This document shows positions 43,311 to 51,705 of a stretch of 64,000 bases of DNA, piece by piece. This stretch comes from UBA3700 sp963592135 (GTDB lineage Bacteria > Bacillota > Clostridia > Christensenellales > UBA3700). The stretch covers positions 1-64,000 of the forward strand of contig CAVAVP010000034.1 of NCBI GenBank assembly GCA_963592135.1. Reading direction: 5' to 3'. Numbering within the stretch: position 1 is the first letter of the stretch; each line of letters begins with the position of its first letter. Made by a program: the position numbers and the translations under genes. A model generated the notes under the pieces. That model did no database searches. It was given only the letters and a program-made list of their open reading frames with translations, and was not told the DNA's origin.

Positions 43311-43340
43311 ATGGAAATAAAAAAAGAGATTTATATCTAA
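43311..43340 (+). CDS. Nine-codon ORF with ideal SD (leader peptide or pseudogene start)
   Basis: AAGGAG (43299-43304) lies 6 bases before an ATG that encodes MEIKKEIYI and a TAA. Reading past the stop, the same frame is open for another 23 codons, so it may be a gene truncated by a nonsense change. The promoter is TTAATT, 18 bases, TATAAT. Confidence 0.3.
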   Translation: MEIKKEIYI

Positions 43341-43408
43341 ATAAGTAAATTAAGTGTTAATGGTAAATTAAAAATGCTGTTTTATAGAAGTTTTAGTATA
43401 ATCTTAAT

Positions 43409-43490
43409 ATAAGCCGTTAAAGGGCTCGCAAAAAAAAGAAGAAGAACCGAAATTATTGAAAGCACCGTTATTTTTAATGGTGCTTACGAC
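43409..43490 (+). ncRNA. Candidate small RNA or bidirectional hairpin region
   Basis: Downstream of TATAAT (43397-43402) a short hairpin (AGCC/GGCT, 43412-43426) is followed by a purine-rich linker and a 10-bp stem (AAGCACCGTT/AATGGTGCTT, 43460-43485). The last has no T run on +; it could instead help end the minus-strand methyltransferase transcript. No known RNA family was recognised. Confidence 0.25.
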
Positions 43491-43557
43491 AATAGGAAAC
43501 TATGCTTATAAATGTAAATATTTCTATTGGTTGTTTAAAAGATTGTTTTAAAAATAT

Positions 43558-44724
43558 CTACAAAACATTAAGAACAAAGAATTTTAAATAATTTGTCTCT
43601 TCTTCACAAAGTAAAGAAGGATGGTCGGGTGCTTGAGATTTTATTTCAACGCATCTAACGATTCTGCCACTTGCTTTACTTGCTTCTATCAACATTTTTT
43701 CAAATAGGTTTAATGTCATATAATGTGAACAAGATGAAGTAACCAAATAACCACCACTTTTAACAAGTTTAAGGCCAAGAATATTTATATCCCTATAACC
43801 CCTATATGCGTCTTTAATTTCAGCAGCTGATTTGCAAAAAGCAGGTGGGTCTAAAACAACAGTGTCAAATTGTGTTCCGTTGTTTTTAAATTCTCTTAGT
43901 ATTTCAAACACATCACCGCATCTTGTTTTTACATTGTTAAAATTATTTAATTGAGCATTTCTTTCTACATTTTTAATGGCAAGTTCGGATATATCAACAG
44001 ATAATACTTCTTTTGCACATGTTGCCGCATTCATGGAAAAACCACCTGAATTGCAGAAACAATCTAAAACTGTTTTTTCTTTAGAGTATTTTCTAAGGGC
44101 ATATCTATTTTCTTTTTGGTCTAAGAAATAACCGGTTTTTTGTCCGTTTTTTACATCAACTGACATTTTAATTCCATTTTCGTCAATGATAATTTCATCA
44201 TCAACTATTCCATATAAAACGCCTTTTGTTTCTATTAGCCCTTCTTTTACTCTTGTAGCAATATCAGATCTTTCATAAATTCCTTTAGGATTAAATAATT
44301 CAACAAGGCAGTCAACAATCATTTTTTTTCTTTGATCAATTCCAAGGCTTCCGCATTGAATAACAAATACATCAGCGTATTTGTCTATAACGAGTGCAGG
44401 TAGGTTATCAGCTTCGGCAAATACCATTCTATAACAATTTTTATATCCTAAAGATAATCTATAGTTATTTGCTTTTGTAATTCTATCTAAATAAAGTTCT
44501 TTTGTGTCTAGTGAGTCATCTCTTATAAATATTCTAACTAATATTTTGGAAGCATGATTGATATAACCTTTTCCTATATATTTTCCATCAAATGTATAAA
44601 CAGTTGCTAAAGCACCATTCTTGTCTTTACCATGTATTCTTTGAACCTCATTAGCATAAACCCAAGAATGTCCGTTTAGTATTCTTTTTTCTTCACCTTT
44701 TTTTAGATAAACTTCGTATCCCAT
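43558..44724 (-). CDS. rRNA large-subunit methyltransferase, RlmI-type
   Basis: The ATG at 44724 is preferred: GAGGTG lies 6 bases upstream and the frame then begins with the PUA domain. The 388-residue protein has PUA at residues about 1-80 (YEVYLKKGEEKRILNGHSWVYANEV), then a class I methyltransferase with motif I LDCFCNSGGFSMNAA near 225-240 and DPPAFCKSAAEI near 305-316. RlmI methylates C1962 of 23S rRNA in E. coli, and this protein has the same domain order. It is alone on the minus strand, sharing the promoter gap with the CobW operon. Confidence 0.9.
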   Translation of the reverse strand: MGYEVYLKKGEEKRILNGHSWVYANEVQRIHGKDKNGALATVYTFDGKYIGKGYINHASKILVRIFIRDDSLDTKELYLDRITKANNYRLSLGYKNCYRMVFAEADNLPALVIDKYADVFVIQCGSLGIDQRKKMIVDCLVELFNPKGIYERSDIATRVKEGLIETKGVLYGIVDDEIIIDENGIKMSVDVKNGQKTGYFLDQKENRYALRKYSKEKTVLDCFCNSGGFSMNAATCAKEVLSVDISELAIKNVERNAQLNNFNNVKTRCGDVFEILREFKNNGTQFDTVVLDPPAFCKSAAEIKDAYRGYRDINILGLKLVKSGGYLVTSSCSHYMTLNLFEKMLIEASKASGRIVRCVEIKSQAPDHPSLLCEEETNYLKFFVLNVL

Positions 44725-44772
44725 TTTGCACCTCGAGAAATATATTAACATAATATTTAATAAAAATAGTTA

Positions 44773-44800
44773 AATTATTTATAAATAATTGTGCTAAAAT
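44773..44800 (+). promoter_or_regulatory. Palindromic operator and promoter of the CobW operon
   Basis: An 18-bp perfect palindrome (AATTATTTA/TAAATAATT, 44773-44790) is followed at once by an extended -10 (TGCTAAAAT, TAAAAT at 44795-44800). The palindrome covers the -35/spacer region, as expected for a repressor such as a Zur- or Fur-type metal sensor; the sequence is not a classical Zur box. Confidence 0.5.
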
Positions 44801-44829
44801 ATATTACGCATAAATTAGGAGGCAAAATA

Positions 44830-46065
44830 ATGATAAAAGTAGATATTATTTCAGGCTTTTTAGGGGCTGGCAAGACGACTCTTATAAAGAAATTGTTTGA
44901 ATCAAAGGTTTTCAAGCAAGAAAAGGTAGTTTTAATTGAAAATGAATTTGGTGAAATCGGTATAGATGGAACATTTTTAAAGGAAGCTGGAGTTGAGATA
45001 AAAGAAATAAATGCAGGATGTATTTGTTGCTCACTAGTTGGAGATTTTGAAGCTTCAATAAAAGAATTAATCTCAAAGTTTTCTCCAGATAGAATAATAA
45101 TAGAGCCATCAGGTGTTGGTAAGTTATCTGATATTATAGACGCTGTGGCAAAAGTTAAAGATGAAAATCTAAAAATTAATATTTTAGCAACAGTAGTAGA
45201 TGCTGGAAAAGCTAAGGTTTATATGAAAAACTTTGGTGAGTTCTTTGTAAATCAAGTAGAGGCTGCAGATACGATTGTTGTAGGTAAAGTAGACAAAGTA
45301 TCTGAAGATAAATTGGTAGAAACGGTAGATGTTATAAAAGGCGTGAATAGTAAAGCCAATGTTATTACCACAGCAATCTCTGAATTAAATGGAGATAAAA
45401 TTGTTGAATTTTTGGAAGAAAAAGCATCTTTAAGAGAAGAATTAGTAAAAGAAGTAGAACATGAACATCATGATGATGAAGATGATGAGGATGAAGAGCA
45501 TGAATATAATTGCTGTTGTGGCCATCACCACCATCATGAGGATGAAGACGAAGATGAGCACGGCCATGAGCATCATCATCACCATGACGAAGATGATGAC
45601 GACGAGGATGAACACCATCATCACGATGACGACGAGGATGAACACCATCATCACGATGACGACGAGGATGAACACGAACATCATTGTTGCTGTGGTCATC
45701 ACCACCATCATAATGATGAGGAAGATGAGCACGAGCATGAACACCATCATCACCACCATCACCATGATCATGATGCAGATGAAGTGTTTGTGTCATGGGG
45801 AATAGAAACACCAAAATCTATAAGTAAAGATCAATTAACAGCATTTTTGAATACGTTATGTAAAGAAGATGCAGGCTTAGGTATTATTTTACGTAGTAAA
45901 GGTATTTTAAAGGCAAGTGATAACGATAAATGGTATTACTTTGATTTAGTTGCTGGAGACTATGAAATTCGACTTGGAGAGCCAGATTACACAGGAAGAG
46001 TTGTTGTAATTGGTTCTAAGTTAAATGAAAACAAAATAGCTGAAATATTTAATAAGAGATCATAA
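44830..46065 (+). CDS. CobW-family metal chaperone GTPase with His/Asp-rich region
   Basis: AGGAGG lies 7 bases upstream of the ATG at 44830. The 411-residue protein has the GTPase core with Walker A GFLGAGKT (9-16), the CICC metal motif at 64-67 and a T/VGKVDK guanine motif near 155. An insert (about residues 211-315) is dominated by His, Asp and Glu with two CCCGHHHHH motifs, followed by the CobW C-terminal domain (VSWGIETP onward). Such proteins deliver zinc or cobalt; the insert would bind many metal ions. Part of the insert is coded by exact 30-bp repeats. It overlaps the next CobW-like gene by one base. Confidence 0.9.
   Translation: MIKVDIISGFLGAGKTTLIKKLFESKVFKQEKVVLIENEFGEIGIDGTFLKEAGVEIKEINAGCICCSLVGDFEASIKELISKFSPDRIIIEPSGVGKLSDIIDAVAKVKDENLKINILATVVDAGKAKVYMKNFGEFFVNQVEAADTIVVGKVDKVSEDKLVETVDVIKGVNSKANVITTAISELNGDKIVEFLEEKASLREELVKEVEHEHHDDEDDEDEEHEYNCCCGHHHHHEDEDEDEHGHEHHHHHDEDDDDEDEHHHHDDDEDEHHHHDDDEDEHEHHCCCGHHHHHNDEEDEHEHEHHHHHHHHDHDADEVFVSWGIETPKSISKDQLTAFLNTLCKEDAGLGIILRSKGILKASDNDKWYYFDLVAGDYEIRLGEPDYTGRVVVIGSKLNENKIAEIFNKRS
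45601..45675 (+). repeat. Exact 30-bp tandem repeat in the His/Asp-rich region
   Basis: Bases 45601-45630 are repeated exactly at 45631-45660, and the first half of a third copy follows to 45675. Each unit adds ten residues of the pattern DDDEDEHHHH. This looks like recent in-frame expansion and a likely site of length variation between strains. Confidence 0.9.
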
Positions 46066-47003
46066 TGGAAAAGATACCTGTATTTTTTGTAGATGGATTT
46101 TTAGATTCTGGTAAAACTAGTTTTATAACAGATTTAATTGTTCGTGATTCAGAAGAAGTTAATTATAGAACACTGCTTTTAGTTTGTGAGCAAGGTGAAG
46201 TAGAGTATGATGAGAATTTAATGAAAAAGACTATGACAACTATTCATTATTTTGAATCAGTCGAGGAGTTTGATTATAAAAAAATTGGAGAACTTATCAA
46301 AACTTCAAATCCAGATAGAGTAATTATTGAAATGAATGGAATGTGGGATTTAACAAAACTACAATTTCCAAAAGTATTACAACTAGCTCAATTTATAACA
46401 TTAGTTGACATGACTACATTTCCTATATATTTTAATAATATGAGACAAATGATTACAGATATGTTTAAACGTAGTCATTTGGTTTGTTTTACAAAGGTTG
46501 AAAAACCAGAAGATTTAGCTCAATATCAGACTCAATTTAAATTAATTAATAGTAATTGCGATTACTATATTATGGACGATAAATTTAGAGCTATGGAGGC
46601 TTTTGAAGAGGCATTGCCATATGATATTGATGCTGATGTTATTGAAATTAAAGAAGAGGATTATGGAAGATTCTATATAGACACATTTGAGCATAGAGAT
46701 AGATATAAAGATAAGGTTGTAGATTTTTATGCACATGTGGTTTTGTCAGATAAACTTCCAAGAGGTTGGTTTATTGCAGGTAGATTTATAATGAATTGCT
46801 GTGCAAACGATATTCAATTATTTGGATTTCCAGTTGTGGATAATCTTGGCATGAAACTAAAGGATAGACAATCAGTTAGAATAAAAGCAAAAATAACTTA
46901 TGAATTTTCTAACGAGTATCAAGAAGAAGAGTTAATGATGCATCCAATAGAGATAACACCACTTGGATATAAATTAGACCAGGTATTAAATCTAACTAAT
47001 TAA
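46065..47003 (+). CDS. CobW-like GTPase fused to a YcgQ/DUF1980-like C-terminal domain
   Basis: The 312-residue protein begins with a CobW-like GTPase (Walker A GFLDSGKT, 11-18; IIEMNGMWDL near 87-96) but lacks the CxCC motif of its neighbour. Residues about 205-312 resemble the soluble part of YcgQ/TIGR03943 proteins: VVDFYAHVVLSDKLPRGWFI and then FIMNCCANDIQLFGFPV with Cys245-Cys246. YcgQ is encoded with the CobW-like YciC/YcgR proteins in other Firmicutes and is linked to metal limitation. Here the two parts appear joined. It starts within the previous stop codon. Confidence 0.75.
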   Translation: MEKIPVFFVDGFLDSGKTSFITDLIVRDSEEVNYRTLLLVCEQGEVEYDENLMKKTMTTIHYFESVEEFDYKKIGELIKTSNPDRVIIEMNGMWDLTKLQFPKVLQLAQFITLVDMTTFPIYFNNMRQMITDMFKRSHLVCFTKVEKPEDLAQYQTQFKLINSNCDYYIMDDKFRAMEAFEEALPYDIDADVIEIKEEDYGRFYIDTFEHRDRYKDKVVDFYAHVVLSDKLPRGWFIAGRFIMNCCANDIQLFGFPVVDNLGMKLKDRQSVRIKAKITYEFSNEYQEEELMMHPIEITPLGYKLDQVLNLTN

Positions 47004-47015
47004 TTTGAAAAATTG

Positions 47016-47043
47016 CCCAGGTTTAAAGCCTGGGATTTTTTTT
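47016..47043 (+). terminator. Terminator after the CobW pair
   Basis: CCCAGG/CCTGGG with a 7-base loop is followed by a T run. Confidence 0.88.
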
Positions 47044-47064
47044 CTTAAAATCTTTTTTTTTTAT

Positions 47065-47094
47065 TTGAAAATTTTTTATAGATTTTGTTATAAT
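47065..47094 (+). promoter_or_regulatory. Promoter of the MATE gene
   Basis: TTGAAA (47065-47070), 18 bases, TATAAT (47089-47094). Transcription should start near 47101. Confidence 0.65.
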
Positions 47095-47105
47095 TTTTCG
47101 CGTCA

Positions 47106-47158
47106 ATGAGTAGCAGAAATGTGTAAGTCCAATTGTATGTTGAACTTACACATTTTTT
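47106..47158 (+). promoter_or_regulatory. Attenuator with 6-codon leader ORF before the MATE gene
   Basis: Five bases after the predicted transcript start, an ATG opens a 6-codon ORF (MSSRNV, 47106-47126). Its stop lies in the 5' arm of a 12-bp perfect terminator stem (AAATGTGTAAGT/ACTTACACATTT, 47117-47128 with 47144-47155), followed by a T run. A ribosome stalled on the leader would block this stem. Confidence 0.5.
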
Positions 47159-47176
47159 ATGTCAAAAGGAGAATTT

Positions 47177-48550
47177 ATGGAAGAAGTTAAGCAAAATAAA
47201 ATGGCAACAGAACCGCTTAAAAAACTATTTTGGACGATGGGACTTCCTATGATTGTATCAATGGTTTTGCAGGCGCTTTATAATGTGGTTGATAGTATAT
47301 TTGTTGCGAATATGCAAGATAGTGGAGCTCTTGCAAATGAAGCATTAACATATGCATTTCCAATTCAAATTTTAATTATTGCAATAGGTGTTGGAACAGG
47401 CGTAGGACTTAATGCTATGCTTTCAAAAAAATTAGGCGAAGGAGATAAGGAAGAAGTTAACAAAATTGCAGGGAATGGAATTTTTTTAGCACTAGTTATT
47501 TATCTTGTATTTTTAATTTTTGGAATTTTTGGCTCAAAGTGGTTTATTTCTCTTTTTACTAAAAATGATGATGTAATTAAAATGGGTACTAATTATTTGA
47601 TGATTTGCAGTAGTCTTTCTCTTGGCTCGATTGGTTTTACAATTTATGAAAGATTTTTACAAGCAACAGGTAAAACTGTATATTCAACAATTGCACAAAT
47701 ATCTGGTGCTATTATTAATATTATATTTGATTATGTTTTTATTTTTCCGTTAAATATGGGAGTTAGTGGGGCTGCGTGGGCAACTATTTTTGGACAATTT
47801 GTTTCATTATTAATGGCAATGATTTTACACTATACAAAAAATAAAGAAATAAACGGTAACTTAAAATATATAAAACCCGATAAAGGCATAATTAAAGGTA
47901 TTTATTTAATTGGAATATCAGCTGCTATTATGCAAGCACTTCTATCTGTTATGATGGCAGGAATGAACGCAATATTAGGAGCTGCAAATGTAAGTTCAAC
48001 TATACTAGTGGGTTCGTTTGGAATTTACTATAAAATCCAACAAATAGCATTGTTTTCATGTTTTGGACTTTCAAATACTGTAATTACAATCTTATCTTTT
48101 AATTTTGGAATGAAAGATAAACAAAGATCTATAGATTGTATAAAGTATGGAATTATTGACACTTTAGTTGTATCGCTTATTATAACTGCTTTATTTGAGA
48201 TTATTGCAAATCCTCTTTCAAAATTGTTTGCGCTTTCTGGTGGTTCATCTAGCGAACTTATTTCTGTTTGTGAAAAGGCAACTAGAATTGCATCTATCGG
48301 CTATATATTTATGGGATTTAATGTTGCAATTCAAGGAGTATTGCAAGCGCTACGTTATGCTTTTAAACCATTTTTAACAGCACTTTGTAGACTTGTCGTA
48401 TTTGTTTTTCCAGTAGCTTATTTATTTACATTAACATCAAATGTTGTAGATATTGTTTGGTGGACGTTTCCAATAGCAGAAATATTAACTGCAGTGATTT
48501 CATTATTTATCTTAAGAGACGTAATGAAAAAGAAAATTTATACTTTGTAA
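47177..48550 (+). CDS. MATE-family efflux transporter
   Basis: The ATG at 47177 has AAGGAG 6 bases upstream and is preferred over one 18 bases earlier. The 457-residue protein shows twelve hydrophobic helices and the MATE hallmarks: PMIVSMVLQALYNVVDSIFVA near 18-38 and, in the second half, the matching GFNVAIQGVLQALR. These proteins export drugs or cationic metabolites using sodium or proton gradients. The substrate cannot be predicted, but the attenuator before the gene would fit an antibiotic- or translation-responsive exporter. Confidence 0.93.
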   Translation: MEEVKQNKMATEPLKKLFWTMGLPMIVSMVLQALYNVVDSIFVANMQDSGALANEALTYAFPIQILIIAIGVGTGVGLNAMLSKKLGEGDKEEVNKIAGNGIFLALVIYLVFLIFGIFGSKWFISLFTKNDDVIKMGTNYLMICSSLSLGSIGFTIYERFLQATGKTVYSTIAQISGAIINIIFDYVFIFPLNMGVSGAAWATIFGQFVSLLMAMILHYTKNKEINGNLKYIKPDKGIIKGIYLIGISAAIMQALLSVMMAGMNAILGAANVSSTILVGSFGIYYKIQQIALFSCFGLSNTVITILSFNFGMKDKQRSIDCIKYGIIDTLVVSLIITALFEIIANPLSKLFALSGGSSSELISVCEKATRIASIGYIFMGFNVAIQGVLQALRYAFKPFLTALCRLVVFVFPVAYLFTLTSNVVDIVWWTFPIAEILTAVISLFILRDVMKKKIYTL

Positions 48551-48650
48551 GAAAAATATTTTTATGCAATTTTATATGTAAAGTCAATGCTAAAAAAATG
48601 CTAGTTTTTATTTTTAATTTTTTGTTATAAAATAAATTAGAGAGGTGTTT

Positions 48651-49547
48651 ATGAAAAAAGTAATTTTAAAATCTATCGATGGATATAATTTAAACCTACA
48701 TATTTTTGAAGTTGAGAATCCAAAGGCATTCATTCAAGTTGCTCATGGTATGGAAGAGCATCAAGAAAGATATGAATATTTTGCTCAAAAATTAAATGAA
48801 GCAGGCTATAGTGTAGTTACAGCTAATATGCGTGGCCACGGAGATGATGCTCCAACATTAGGTTTTTTCTCAGAAAAAGAAGGTTATAAGTTTTTAGTTA
48901 AGGATCAAAAATTAATTACAAAGTATATAAAAGAAACATATAGTGTAGACAAAATTGTTCTATTTGCCCACTCTATGGGAACAATAATTTCAAGAAATGT
49001 TATGTTTACCTATACGGATAATTTTTCAAAAGTAATTTTATCTGGCTATCCATGTCCACAGCCAGCAGCTGGCATGGGAATAGCACTTGCAAGTATTGTT
49101 AAATGTTTTAGAGGAGCAAAATATAAATCAGCTTTCCTTGAAAATCTTGCAATAGGTGGGTATTCAAAAGCAATAAAAAATGCTAAAACTCCATTTGATT
49201 GGCTAAGTGAAAATGAGGAAAATGTAAAGACATATACGCAAGATAAATATTGTGGTCATGGGTTTACAGTTTCAGCTTTAATAGATTTATTTACTCTTGT
49301 TAAAAATATGGCAAACTATAAAAATTATACAGAAGTAAATAAGGATATGCCAATTCTATTAATCTCAGGAAAAGATGACCCATGCCCAGGTTATGAAAAG
49401 GGTAGAGCAAAATCTAAAGAGATTTTAGAAAAAGCTGGATTTGGGGATATTTCAGTTATAACTTATGATCATATGAGACATGAAATGTTGAACGAAAAAG
49501 ACAAAGATAAAGTTATAAAAGATGTAATAGAATTCCTAGATAAATAA
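48651..49547 (+). CDS. Alpha/beta hydrolase (monoacylglycerol-lipase-like)
   Basis: The ATG at 48651 is chosen for the GAGAGG just before it; a GTG six bases upstream falls inside that site. The 298-residue hydrolase has HGMEEHQERYEYFA near 32-45, RGHGDDAPTLG, the nucleophile elbow AHSMGT (Ser near 106) and a likely His in DHMRHEMLNE near 276. This pattern resembles lysophospholipase or monoacylglycerol lipase (PldB) enzymes, which cleave acyl esters. It is monocistronic with a terminator. Confidence 0.88.
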   Translation: MKKVILKSIDGYNLNLHIFEVENPKAFIQVAHGMEEHQERYEYFAQKLNEAGYSVVTANMRGHGDDAPTLGFFSEKEGYKFLVKDQKLITKYIKETYSVDKIVLFAHSMGTIISRNVMFTYTDNFSKVILSGYPCPQPAAGMGIALASIVKCFRGAKYKSAFLENLAIGGYSKAIKNAKTPFDWLSENEENVKTYTQDKYCGHGFTVSALIDLFTLVKNMANYKNYTEVNKDMPILLISGKDDPCPGYEKGRAKSKEILEKAGFGDISVITYDHMRHEMLNEKDKDKVIKDVIEFLDK

Positions 49548-49559
49548 TAAATTTAAATT

Positions 49560-49586
49560 GGGCCCTAAAAACTAGGGCTCTTTTTG
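49560..49586 (+). terminator. Terminator after the hydrolase gene
   Basis: GGGCCCT/AGGGCTC (one G-U pair) is followed by a T5 run. Confidence 0.85.
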
Positions 49587-49626
49587 TGCCATAAAACATA
49601 TATTTAGTATTTTTATTACTTAAATT

Positions 49627-49679
49627 ACCACAACATATTGTGGTTTAACCTTGCAAATATTTTTTCAAAACATTATAAT
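49627..49679 (+). promoter_or_regulatory. Promoter of the topoisomerase operon with upstream dyad
   Basis: TTGCAA (49651-49656), 17 bases, TATAAT (49674-49679). A 7-4-7 inverted repeat (ACCACAA/TTGTGGT, 49627-49644) sits directly upstream of the -35 and could be a regulator site. Confidence 0.65.
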
Positions 49680-49720
49680 ATCATTGTTTATTGTGTAAAA
49701 ATTCAATTAAAGGTTAAAAA

Positions 49721-51703
49721 ATGGCTGAATATAATTCAAATGATCTTGAAGTATTAGAGGGTTTAGAGCCCGTTAGAGAAAGACCAGGTATGTATATAGG
49801 TACAACTGGTTCAAAGGGAATGCATCATCTACTTTGGGAAATAGTAGATAATAGTATTGATGAAATTGCCAATGGTTTTGGTGATACAATTGAAATTGAA
49901 ATTTTCGAAGATAATTCAGTATCTATTAAAGATAATGGACGTGGAATTCCAGTAGATAAACATCCAAAGTATAAAGTTCCTGGTGTTTATCTTGTTTTTA
50001 CAAAACTTCACGCAGGTGGAAAATTTGGAAATAAAAACTATAGTTTCTCTGGTGGCTTACATGGAGTTGGCGCATCAGTTGCAAATGCGCTTTCTGAGTG
50101 GCTTGCAGTTGAGATATATAGAGATGGAAAAAAATACAATGTAGATTTCCATTCAATTGAAGTTGACGGAAAGATAAAAAGTGGTGTAATTAATCATGAA
50201 ATAACAGAAGAAATATGTTCAGACAAAAAGTTGAGAGGAACTAAGGTAACATTTAAGCCAGATCCTCGTGTATTTAAGAACGAACAATTTGATTATGAGA
50301 TAATTAAAAATAAGATAAAAGATTTAGCATTTTTAAATGCAGGACTAAAAATCTCTCTTATTGACCATAGAACTTTAACAGATTCAGGAAAACCTAAATC
50401 TAAATCTTATTGCTATAAAGGTGGTATTTCTGACTTTGTAACTTATTTAAATGAAGGAAAAACTGTTTTATATCCACAGCCAATTTTAATTGAAAAGAAA
50501 CAAGATAATTTCTACGTAAGTGTTGCAATGCAATTAACTGATGGATATTCTGAAAATATATTTAGTTATGTAAATAATATTCCGACATCAGAAGGTGGTA
50601 CTCATGAGGTTGGTTTTAAATCTGCTTTGACTAAAGCATTGAATGATTTAGGTAGACAAAAAAATATTATAAAGGAAAAACAAGATAACTATTTAGGAGA
50701 GGACTTTAGAGAAGGATTAACTGCAGTTTTAACAATAAAAATGCAAAATGTTCAATTTGAAGGACAAACTAAAACAAAACTTGGAAATCCAGAAGCAAGA
50801 ACATTAGTTGAAGGACTACTTACTGACGCAATTAAAGATTATCTAAATAATAAAGCAAAGAAAGAAGTTATTGATGCAATATTTAATAAGGCAGCACTTG
50901 CTTATAAGGCAAGAACTAAAGCGTCTGAAGCTAAAAATATTGCGAGAGCAATTAGTAAAAACGGAAACTCTTCATTAATTGGAAAACTAGCAGGATGTTC
51001 AGGTAAAAAGCCAGAACTTAATGAGTTATTTATAGTTGAGGGAGACTCAGCTGGTGGCTCAGCAAAACAAGGAAGAGATCCTAAAATACAAGCTATTTTA
51101 CCACTTAGAGGTAAGCCAATAAATAGTGAGAAAAAGAGAATTGCAGATATTATTAAAAATGAAGAGTTATTATCTTTAATAAATGCCTTAGGAACTTCAT
51201 TTGATGCGGATTTTAAGATTGAAAATTTAAAATATCATAAGATAATTATTCTAGCGGATGCTGATCAAGATGGTGGCCATATAAGATCTATTTTATTAAC
51301 ATTCTTCTTTAGACATATGAGAGAATTAATAAATAAGGGCCACGTGTATATTGGTATGCCGCCATTATATAGAATTACAGATAAAAAGCATGGAATTCGT
51401 TATGCATATGATAACAACGCTAGAGATGAAATATTAAAAGATTTTAAATCTCCAAATGAATATAAAATTAATAGATATAAAGGTCTAGGTGAGATGAATC
51501 CAGAACAACTTTGGGAAACAACTATGGATCCAATGAATCGTAGATTAACAAGAGTTACTATTGAAGATGCAGCAGAGGCTGACCATTTAGTTACAACACT
51601 TATGGGAGTTGAGGTTGCTCCAAGAAAGCAATATATATACGAACATGCTGACTTTAATAAGTCTGATTCATTTAAAGATATTATAACTACCAAAAAGGAT
51701 TAA
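49721..51703 (+). CDS. Type IIA topoisomerase subunit B (ParE/GyrB)
   Basis: The 660-residue protein has the GHKL ATPase signatures (EIVDNSIDE near 45-53, DNGRGIP near 73, GGLHGVGASVANAL near 110-123), the transducer, and the TOPRIM region VEGDSAGGSAKQGRD near 440 with DADQDGGHI near 518-526. It closes with RYKGLGEMNPEQLWETTM. The residues mix ParE and GyrB features, and length alone does not separate them. The subunit A gene follows after 2 bases, and the pair lacks the usual dnaA/recF neighbours of gyrase, so topoisomerase IV or a second gyrase is equally possible. ATP hydrolysis drives DNA strand passage. Confidence 0.93.
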   Translation: MAEYNSNDLEVLEGLEPVRERPGMYIGTTGSKGMHHLLWEIVDNSIDEIANGFGDTIEIEIFEDNSVSIKDNGRGIPVDKHPKYKVPGVYLVFTKLHAGGKFGNKNYSFSGGLHGVGASVANALSEWLAVEIYRDGKKYNVDFHSIEVDGKIKSGVINHEITEEICSDKKLRGTKVTFKPDPRVFKNEQFDYEIIKNKIKDLAFLNAGLKISLIDHRTLTDSGKPKSKSYCYKGGISDFVTYLNEGKTVLYPQPILIEKKQDNFYVSVAMQLTDGYSENIFSYVNNIPTSEGGTHEVGFKSALTKALNDLGRQKNIIKEKQDNYLGEDFREGLTAVLTIKMQNVQFEGQTKTKLGNPEARTLVEGLLTDAIKDYLNNKAKKEVIDAIFNKAALAYKARTKASEAKNIARAISKNGNSSLIGKLAGCSGKKPELNELFIVEGDSAGGSAKQGRDPKIQAILPLRGKPINSEKKRIADIIKNEELLSLINALGTSFDADFKIENLKYHKIIILADADQDGGHIRSILLTFFFRHMRELINKGHVYIGMPPLYRITDKKHGIRYAYDNNARDEILKDFKSPNEYKINRYKGLGEMNPEQLWETTMDPMNRRLTRVTIEDAAEADHLVTTLMGVEVAPRKQYIYEHADFNKSDSFKDIITTKKD

Positions 51704-51705
51704 TT

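Larger units (their letters stand above)
43066..43557. other. Gene-poor spacer with a tiny ORF and hairpins
   Basis: Nearly 500 bases contain no conventional gene. The only recognisable elements are a promoter-like box (TATAAT at 43279-43284), a 9-codon ORF with an ideal SD (43311), another TATAAT at 43397-43402 and two hairpins after it. Confidence 0.6.

Noticed and set aside
43558..44751. Longer start of the RlmI-type gene at 44751
   Set aside because: The nine extra residues (MLIYFSRCK) precede the normal PUA start, and the proper SD lies before the ATG at 44724.
45601..45675. Tandem 30-bp repeats resembling a CRISPR array
   Set aside because: The copies are directly adjacent with no spacers, lie in frame within a CobW gene and encode low-complexity His/Asp sequence.
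45365..45814. Long antisense frames with His, Met and Val runs opposite the CobW insert
   Set aside because: They are mirror images of the GAT/CAT repeats coding for the His/Asp-rich region and have no start signals or composition of a real gene.
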